From Cohnella terricola (lineage in GTDB: Bacteria > Bacillota > Bacilli > Paenibacillales > Paenibacillaceae), in NCBI RefSeq assembly GCF_007786475.1, contig NZ_VNJJ01000001.1:186001-250000 (forward strand): DNA of 64,000 nucleotides, read 5' to 3'. Below, one piece after another: positions 58,372 to 64,000 of this stretch (position 1 is the first letter of the stretch; every line of letters begins with the position of its first letter). The notes under the pieces are model-generated. The model was not told the origin of the DNA, made no database searches, and worked only from the letters and a program-made list of their open reading frames with translations. Made by a program: the position numbers and the translations under genes.

Positions 58372-60039
58372 ATGCGAAAAAAGACAATTGTGCAAACATT
58401 CATAGGGCTGTTCGCGTTCGCGATCATCTTGAGCGGCTGCAGCAGCAACACCAATAGCAATTCGAATGGCAGCAAGGGGGCTGAGAGCAGTCCTTCGGCT
58501 TCCGTCGACGCCGCTTCTTCGCCGTCGGCTTCTAAAGGCAACAAAATCTTGATCTTCGGCCGGAACTCCGACTCGGTTGGCTTAGACCTCGCGACCACAA
58601 CGGACGGCGAGTCTTACCGCGTAGCGGTGAACGTTCTCGAGACGTTAGTCGTGTACGATCCGACCACCAAAGGGGTTTCTCCCAAGCTTGCCGAGAGCTG
58701 GACCGTCTCCGACGACGGATTGACCTACACGTTTAAGCTGCGTCAGGGAATCAAATTCCAGGATGGTACGGACTTCAATGCGGAAGCAGTCGCATTCAAC
58801 TTCGAGCGTTGGATGGACAAGAGCAATCCGCTGCACAACAAAGACGGTTTCCCGTATTACGAGAGCATCTTCGGCGGCTATAAGGGAGATGCCCAACATG
58901 CCATCGCCGGCATAACCGTCGCTGATCCCTACACGGTGCAGTTCAAGCTGACCAAGCCGATCTCTTCGTTCCTTAGCAATCTGGCCATTCCGAACTTCGG
59001 TATTGCTTCCCCCGAAGCATTGAAGGACACGAGCAGAGACTTCAATAAGTCCCCGGTAGGAACGGGACCGTTCCTACTGACCGATTGGAAAGCCAACGAT
59101 ACGATTACGCTGGCGAACAATCCGAACTATTGGCAGCAAGGGCAACCCAAGTTGGACAAGCTCATCTTTAAGGTCATTCCCGATCAGAACGCCCGCTTGA
59201 CGGCGCTTCAGACGGGAGAGGTCGATATGATAGACGGCGTGAACCCGGAGGACGTTAGAACGATTCTACAGAACGGCGACCTGCAACTGTTCGATACGCC
59301 TTCGTTAAATGTCGGCTACCTTGGCTTCAATACGGCCAAAGCGCCGTTCGACAACGTCAAAGTACGCGAAGCCATCGCCGGCATTGTCGATAAGCAAGCT
59401 TTAATCGATGCGTTCTGGGCAGGCACGGCAACGCCGGCAGTTAATGCGATTCCTCCGGTATTTATGGGCTACAACGGCGATATCAAAGATCGTACAGTCG
59501 ACTTGGACAAGTCGAAACAGCTGCTATCCGAAGCAGGATATCCGAACGGCTTCAAAACAACGATTTGGACGACTTCCGCATCTCGGATTTACATGCCGAA
59601 CGGAGAGAAAGTGGCACAAGCACTGCAGGAGCAATTAAAGAAAATCAACATCGACGCCCAAATTCAAACCTTGGAGTGGGCAACTTACATTGACAAGCTC
59701 ATCTCCCACGACACCGATCTGTTCCTATCGGGCTGGATTAGCGACACGGCCGATCCGGACAATTTCCTGGCTCCGCTATTCAGCGTGGACAACACTTACA
59801 ACTTCTCCGGTTATAAGAACGAAGAAGTGAACAAGCTGCTGCAGCAAGGGCAAGTTGAGACCGACAGCGCCAAGCGCGAGCAAGAGTACAGGGATATTCA
59901 GGAACTGCTGTTCCAGGACGCTCCGGTCGTGCCGATCGCTCATGCGAAATATTTCGTTGCCGCAGCCAAAGGAGTATCCGGCTTCGTCATCTCGCCAACG
60001 GGAGCTAACGAGAGTTTCGCTGACGTGGATATGAATTAA
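58372..60039 (+). CDS. Peptide ABC transporter binding lipoprotein (family 5)
   Basis: About 555 residues: signal peptide with lipobox ILSGC (Cys23), a long Ser/Asn/Ala linker, then the OppA/DppA-type family 5 fold (LDLATTTDGESYRVAVNVLETL, KLAESWTVSDDGLTYTFKLRQGIKFQDG, NNPNYWQQGQPKLDKLIFKVIPD, DVDMN end). Family 5 proteins take di- and oligopeptides, nickel or other small ligands. The ATG at 58372 gives a normal basic signal-peptide start; a GTG at 58363 is better spaced from AGGAG but adds acidic residues. It is followed by a hairpin and then the ATPase and permease genes. Confidence 0.92.
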   Translation: MRKKTIVQTFIGLFAFAIILSGCSSNTNSNSNGSKGAESSPSASVDAASSPSASKGNKILIFGRNSDSVGLDLATTTDGESYRVAVNVLETLVVYDPTTKGVSPKLAESWTVSDDGLTYTFKLRQGIKFQDGTDFNAEAVAFNFERWMDKSNPLHNKDGFPYYESIFGGYKGDAQHAIAGITVADPYTVQFKLTKPISSFLSNLAIPNFGIASPEALKDTSRDFNKSPVGTGPFLLTDWKANDTITLANNPNYWQQGQPKLDKLIFKVIPDQNARLTALQTGEVDMIDGVNPEDVRTILQNGDLQLFDTPSLNVGYLGFNTAKAPFDNVKVREAIAGIVDKQALIDAFWAGTATPAVNAIPPVFMGYNGDIKDRTVDLDKSKQLLSEAGYPNGFKTTIWTTSASRIYMPNGEKVAQALQEQLKKINIDAQIQTLEWATYIDKLISHDTDLFLSGWISDTADPDNFLAPLFSVDNTYNFSGYKNEEVNKLLQQGQVETDSAKREQEYRDIQELLFQDAPVVPIAHAKYFVAAAKGVSGFVISPTGANESFADVDMN

Positions 60040-60072
60040 CAGAACGATCGCTAGAACCTATATGCTCAAAGG

Positions 60073-60117
60073 AGCCTCCAAGTCGCCGAAATGCGAAGTT
60101 GGAGGCTACCTCATTTT
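60073..60117 (+). terminator. Hairpin after the peptide-binding protein gene
   Basis: AGCCTCCAA (60073-60081) pairs with TTGGAGGCT (60099-60107), with an inner CGC/GCG pair; T run at 60113-60117. Probably partial termination before the ATPase genes. Confidence 0.75.
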
Positions 60118-60167
60118 TGGTTTGAGTGAATGAGCAGCCTGACATTTTCAAAGAAAGGGGAGGTCTT

Positions 60168-61142
60168 ATGAATCCTCCTATTCTTGAAGTTTCGCGTCTG
60201 AGAATTGATTTTTCTGCCAATCAACGCCCCTTGTCGGTCATAGACGATCTGGATCTGACGATTCGGGAAGGAGAATTGGTCGGAATCGTGGGGGAGTCCG
60301 GTTCCGGTAAAAGCATCACTTCTCTTGCGGTGATGGGGCTTGTGCCTAGTCCTCCGGGGAAGATCGAATCCGGCGAAATTCGGTTCAAAGGAGAGGATTT
60401 GACGAAGGCTACCCCCAAGCGGATGAGACAACTTCGCGGCAACGAGATGTCGATGATTTTCCAGGAGCCGATGACCTCGCTAAATCCGGTATTCACGATC
60501 GGCGACCAGATTGGCGAATCGATCCGCATTCACGCTCGCGTGGGGAAGAAAGAAGCAAAGAGACTTGCCGTTGAGGCACTGAATCGAGTCGGCATTCCAC
60601 GCGCTGAGGAAGTCATCCGCGAATATCCTCACCAATTATCGGGAGGAATGCGCCAGAGGGTCATGATTGCGATCGCCACAGTGTGTAATCCGAGCTTACT
60701 AATTGCAGACGAGCCCACAACAGCGCTTGACGTAACGATTCAAGCTCAAATTCTGGACCTGCTTCGCTCGCTTAATCGAGAAGCAGGCACGGCCATCATG
60801 CTCATTACTCATGACTTAGGCGTCGTTGCGGAGCTTTGCGACAAAGTAATTGTCATGTATGCGGGACAAGTCGTTGAAGAAGGAGATGTCCGTTCGATTC
60901 TGATGCACCCTAAGCATCCGTACACCGCCGCGCTGCTCGAGTCTGTCCCGGGCCGCGATGCGGATCGGGAGCGGCTAATTTCCATTCCGGGCAGCATGCC
61001 TGCTCCCGGAACGGTGACGCAGGGTTGCCGCTTTGCTTCCCGCTGCTCCTATGCGACCGGTAAGTGCAGAGAACGGGTTCCACCGCTGTTCGAAGTAGGC
61101 AATGATCATGTCTCGCGCTGCTGGCTAAACGAGGCGAAGTAG
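60168..61142 (+). CDS. Dipeptide ABC transporter ATPase (DppD/OppD type)
   Basis: A 324-residue ATPase. Walker A is GESGSGKS (42-49), the signature is LSGGMRQR, Walker B is [12 protein letters not shown], and the C-terminal oligopeptide region has the Cys-rich [15 protein letters not shown] typical of DppD/OppD (an iron-sulfur or metal-binding segment). The ATG at 60168 has AAAGGGGAGG before it; an upstream in-frame start at 60126 has none. DppF-type gene follows after 13 bases. Confidence 0.94.
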   Translation: MNPPILEVSRLRIDFSANQRPLSVIDDLDLTIREGELVGIVGESGSGKSITSLAVMGLVPSPPGKIESGEIRFKGEDLTKATPKRMRQLRGNEMSMIFQEPMTSLNPVFTIGDQIGESIRIHARVGKKEAKRLAVEALNRVGIPRAEEVIREYPHQLSGGMRQRVMIAIATVCNPSLLIADEPTTALDVTIQAQILDLLRSLNREAGTAIMLITHDLGVVAELCDKVIVMYAGQVVEEGDVRSILMHPKHPYTAALLESVPGRDADRERLISIPGSMPAPGTVTQGCRFASRCSYATGKCRERVPPLFEVGNDHVSRCWLNEAK

Positions 61143-61155
61143 GAGGAAGAATGAA

Positions 61156-62145
61156 TTGAGCGAGTGGCTTGAGGTAAATGATCTGAAAACCTATTACCCG
61201 GTCAAAAAGGGATTGTTCGGAAGAACGAGCGAGACGATTAAAGCCGTAGACGGAGTTTCGTTCGCCGTAAGAAAAGGAGAAACGTTTGGTCTTGTAGGCG
61301 AGAGCGGCTGCGGCAAATCCACGACGGGCCGTTCGATTCTGAGACTTGCAGAGCCAACGGGAGGAACGGTCCTCTTCGAGGGGCAAGACATCATGAAACT
61401 CGGCAAGGAGGAGCTGCGCCGCCAGCGCCGCCATATGCAGATGGTCTTTCAAGATCCGCTTTCCTCGCTCAATCCTCGCCATACGGTGGGGAAGCTGCTG
61501 GAAGAGCCTCTGATCGTTCATGGTCTCGGCAACTCTTCCGAACGGAAACGAAGCGTGCGGGAGATGCTTGAGATTGTCGGATTACCCGCAGGGTTTGCGA
61601 GTCGGTATCCGCATCAATTCAGCGGAGGGCAGCGTCAACGGATCGGCATAGCCAGAGCGCTGATCGTAAGACCGAAGCTGATCGTTGCAGATGAACCGGT
61701 ATCGGCGCTCGACGTGTCGATTCAATCGCAGGTGATCAACCTGATGCAGGACCTTCAGCGGGATTTCGGATTAACCTATTTATTCATCTCGCATGATCTG
61801 GGGGTTGTTCGTCACATTAGCGATAGAGTGGGAGTGATGTATTTGGGGCGGTTGGTCGAGGTAGCCGATAAGCAAGATCTGTTTAGCCGTCCTCTGCATC
61901 CCTATACGCAAGCATTGCTATCCGCCATTCCCAACGCCAATCCAGATGCCAAGCGAGAGAGAATCGTGCTGGGCGGCGACTTGCCAAGCGCCGCCCAAGC
62001 CCCTTCCGGCTGTGCATTCCATACCCGCTGCCCCTATGCGATGGAGCTTTGCTCGAAGGTTATGCCTCGGATGGTGGAGAGAGAACGCGGGCACGTTGTC
62101 GCCTGTCACCTAGATCAAACCGGAAATGAGGCGATTCGTTGCTAG
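61156..62145 (+). CDS. Dipeptide ABC transporter ATPase (DppF/OppF type)
   Basis: A 329-residue partner ATPase. Walker A is GESGCGKS (48-55), the signature FSGGQRQR, Walker [15 protein letters not shown], and the C-terminal [14 protein letters not shown] cysteine segment. The start is a TTG with AGGAGG at 61141-61146; the nearby ATG at 61151 is in a frame that stops at once. It overlaps the permease gene by seven bases. Confidence 0.94.
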   Translation: MSEWLEVNDLKTYYPVKKGLFGRTSETIKAVDGVSFAVRKGETFGLVGESGCGKSTTGRSILRLAEPTGGTVLFEGQDIMKLGKEELRRQRRHMQMVFQDPLSSLNPRHTVGKLLEEPLIVHGLGNSSERKRSVREMLEIVGLPAGFASRYPHQFSGGQRQRIGIARALIVRPKLIVADEPVSALDVSIQSQVINLMQDLQRDFGLTYLFISHDLGVVRHISDRVGVMYLGRLVEVADKQDLFSRPLHPYTQALLSAIPNANPDAKRERIVLGGDLPSAAQAPSGCAFHTRCPYAMELCSKVMPRMVERERGHVVACHLDQTGNEAIRC

Positions 62146-63143
62146 CATATACCTTGCGCCGAGTGGCTATGCTCGTTCCCGTTCTTCTCGGCATGTCTAT
62201 TATCGTGTTTATGATCATTCATGCGATACCCGGCGATCCGGCTGTCATCATCCTCGGCCAGAAAGCGACTCCTGAGGCTATAGCCGAGCTTCATGCCAGC
62301 CTTGGCTTGAACGACCCATGGTATGTTCAATATTTCAGTTATTTGAAGAACATTGCTGGAGGAGATCTTGGAACGTCTATACAGACCAAGACGGCAATCT
62401 CGAAAGAGATTGGCCCCTATCTGGCGGCAACCTTCGAGCTGACCGTATTCAGCATGTTGTTTGCCATCTTTATCGGGGTTAATGCGGGCATCCTATCCGC
62501 CTGGCGTCGAAACTCCTGGTTCGATTACACCGCCATGCTGATCGCTCTGATCGGCGTGTCCATGCCCGTGTTCTGGCTGGGTCTGATGGAGCAATGGTTG
62601 TTCGCCCAGCACCTTAACTGGCTTCCGTCTATCGGCAGGGTGAATGCCCGCGATCCGGTGGAATCGATTAGCGGCTTCTACGTGTTGGATACGATTCTGG
62701 CGCGTCGGTTCGATCAGCTTGAAGACGTCTTTAAGCACCTTGTGCTGCCGGGAATCGCCATGGGGACTGTTCCGATGGCGATCATAGCTCGGATTACCAG
62801 AGCCGGGATGTCGGAGGCTATGGCCTCCGAATATATAAGAACGGCGCGCTCCAAAGGCGTGCATGAATTTATGGTGGTATACAAGCATGCATTGAAGAAT
62901 GCTTTTATCCCGATCCTTACCGTAATTGGACTGCAAACAGGAATGCTTCTGGGCGGAGCCGTGCTCACGGAGACGATCTTTGGTTGGCCGGGCATTGGAC
63001 GTTATCTCTATTCGGCCATCAGCGCCCGCGATTATCCTGTCATTCAGTCCGGCATTCTAGTCATCGCCGTCATCTTTGTATGCATCAATCTTGTAGTAGA
63101 TCTTCTATATGCTTACTTCGATCCGCGGATCAAGCACCGATAA
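62139..63143 (+). CDS. Dipeptide ABC transporter permease (DppB type)
   Basis: A 334-residue membrane protein with six helices. The start [20 protein letters not shown] with [10 protein letters not shown] is the DppB/OppB signature; the EAA region reads [27 protein letters not shown] start inside the end of the DppF gene. It pairs with the DppC-type permease that follows. Confidence 0.94.
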   Translation: MLAYTLRRVAMLVPVLLGMSIIVFMIIHAIPGDPAVIILGQKATPEAIAELHASLGLNDPWYVQYFSYLKNIAGGDLGTSIQTKTAISKEIGPYLAATFELTVFSMLFAIFIGVNAGILSAWRRNSWFDYTAMLIALIGVSMPVFWLGLMEQWLFAQHLNWLPSIGRVNARDPVESISGFYVLDTILARRFDQLEDVFKHLVLPGIAMGTVPMAIIARITRAGMSEAMASEYIRTARSKGVHEFMVVYKHALKNAFIPILTVIGLQTGMLLGGAVLTETIFGWPGIGRYLYSAISARDYPVIQSGILVIAVIFVCINLVVDLLYAYFDPRIKHR

Positions 63144-63158
63144 GGAGAATAAAGGCCG

Positions 63159-64000
63159 ATGATGGAGAAAAAGAAGAGTTCCTATGAAATTCAAGCTGCG
63201 GAGGAGGGAACAATCTTGCCTTTGCATTCGTTATGGCGAGGGCTGAGAGCCAACAAGCTGGCGATGGCAGGGTTGACCGTGCTTGTCTTTTTTATCGCAA
63301 TTGCGATCTTCGCTCCTCTTATTACTCCTTACGCATACGATCAAGGGGATCTTCTAAACACGAACCGACCTCCGTCCTATAAGCATTGGTTCGGAACGGA
63401 TTACGGCGGAAGGGATATCTATACCCGTATTGTATATGGAGCGCGTCTCTCACTCTGGGTCGGACTTGCGTCCGTTCTCATTTCTGTTAGTGTCGGCTCG
63501 GTGATGGGGCTGTTGGCCGGCTATTACGGCAGATGGATCGATATGCTCAATTCTCGATTGTTCGACATCCTGCTAGCTTTTCCAAGCATCTTGCTAGCAA
63601 TTGCTATCGTGGCAATGCTGGGACCGTCCTTGCAGAACGCGCTGCTATCGATCGCCATTGTTAATGTGCCGACGTTCGGCCGTTTGATCCGCTCCAAGGT
63701 GGTGAGCCTCAAAGAAGAGGATTTCATTCTGGCGGCTAAGTCCATCGGGATGAAGGATCGGCGGATATTATTCCTGCATATTTTGCCTAACTGCTTGACC
63801 CCGATCATCGTTACCGGCACGATGGCTATTGGAACGGCGATTCTGGAGGCGGCTGCGCTGGGATTTCTCGGAATGGGTGCGCAGCCGCCGCAGCCTGAAT
63901 GGGGCAAGATGCTCGCGGACTCCAAAGACTATCTCTTGAAGGCGCCATGGACGGTGCTGTTTCCAGGCTTGTCCATCATGCTTGCCGTTATCGGGTTCAA
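63159..64000 (+). CDS. Dipeptide ABC transporter permease (DppC type), runs off the window
   Basis: The frame is open from the ATG at 63159 to the last base, 280 residues so far, so the gene is nearly complete but its end is outside. It has a long polar N-terminus, a first helix (MAGLTVLVFFIAIAIFAPLI), then HWFGTDYGGRDIYTRIVYGARLSL, the DppC/OppC signature, the EAA region EEDFILAAKSIGMKDRRILFLHILPN, and LGFLGMGAQPPQPEWGKML. AAGGAG precedes two ATGs three bases apart; either could start. Confidence 0.93.
   Translation, partial: MMEKKKSSYEIQAAEEGTILPLHSLWRGLRANKLAMAGLTVLVFFIAIAIFAPLITPYAYDQGDLLNTNRPPSYKHWFGTDYGGRDIYTRIVYGARLSLWVGLASVLISVSVGSVMGLLAGYYGRWIDMLNSRLFDILLAFPSILLAIAIVAMLGPSLQNALLSIAIVNVPTFGRLIRSKVVSLKEEDFILAAKSIGMKDRRILFLHILPNCLTPIIVTGTMAIGTAILEAAALGFLGMGAQPPQPEWGKMLADSKDYLLKAPWTVLFPGLSIMLAVIGF

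Noticed and set aside
1..64000. CRISPR arrays, IS elements, rRNA genes and riboswitches
   Set aside because: No regularly spaced repeats, transposase text, rRNA sequence or conserved riboswitch core was recognised in the window.

Overview
The window looks like chromosome of a spore-forming, glycan-degrading Firmicute of the Paenibacillaceae (Paenibacillus or Cohnella type). The signs are a GerW/YtfJ spore protein, a promoter fitting the forespore sigma-G consensus, Gram-positive ribosome binding sites with frequent GTG and TTG starts, CcpA (cre) sites, lipoprotein substrate-binding proteins, and two YesM/YesN-type two-component pairs beside sugar ABC transporters. No IS element, integrase, prophage or CRISPR array was seen, and no gene-free stretch exceeds 300 bases.

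Layout. 1-3230: end of a xylose-isomerase-like gene, an AraC regulator with an odd C-terminal tail, and an SDR-TetR pair with its own operator. 3255-4032: tRNA-Leu(CAG), its terminator and a decayed TetA(L)-like efflux gene. 4077-12753: gerW and two small proteins on the minus strand; on the plus strand a sigma-G-like promoter, a giant tandem P-type ATPase (inactive half plus active half), two small proteins and polyphosphate kinase. 12806-20930: a GntR-controlled glycan locus with a divergent GH43, lipoprotein, two permeases, a cystathionine gamma-synthase-type PLP enzyme and a GH2 enzyme. 21024-23899: a GtaA/DUF4965 protein divergent from an AraC regulator. 24035-29474: an A+T-richer insert with an LRR protein and a complete nicotinamide-to-NAD set (nrtR-like regulator, pncA, pncB, nadD, nadE).

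29538-35611: minus-strand sugar ABC operon with YesM/YesN and a cre site. 35904-39463: AraC regulator divergent from ThuA-like protein, zinc dehydrogenase and SDR. 39691-48747: YesM/YesN followed by an LplA-type lipoprotein, two Gfo/Idh/MocA oxidoreductases and two LplB/LplC-type permeases. 49008-51114: TetR plus DHA2 efflux pump with shared operator-like repeats. 51171-53280: epoxide hydrolase divergent from an AraC regulator. 53388-55239: NarL-type kinase/regulator pair. 55392-64000 (runs off the window): M20 peptidase, amidohydrolase, Rieske protein and a complete dipeptide-type ABC importer.

Most of the window is accessory carbon acquisition: each importer sits with its own sensor/regulator and catabolic enzymes, and strong RNA hairpins usually follow the binding-protein gene, presumably to make it more abundant than the permeases. 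The least ordinary units are the ATPase-polyphosphate kinase operon, the PLP enzyme inside a glycan operon, the NAD island, and the peptidase/amidohydrolase/Rieske/importer operon.
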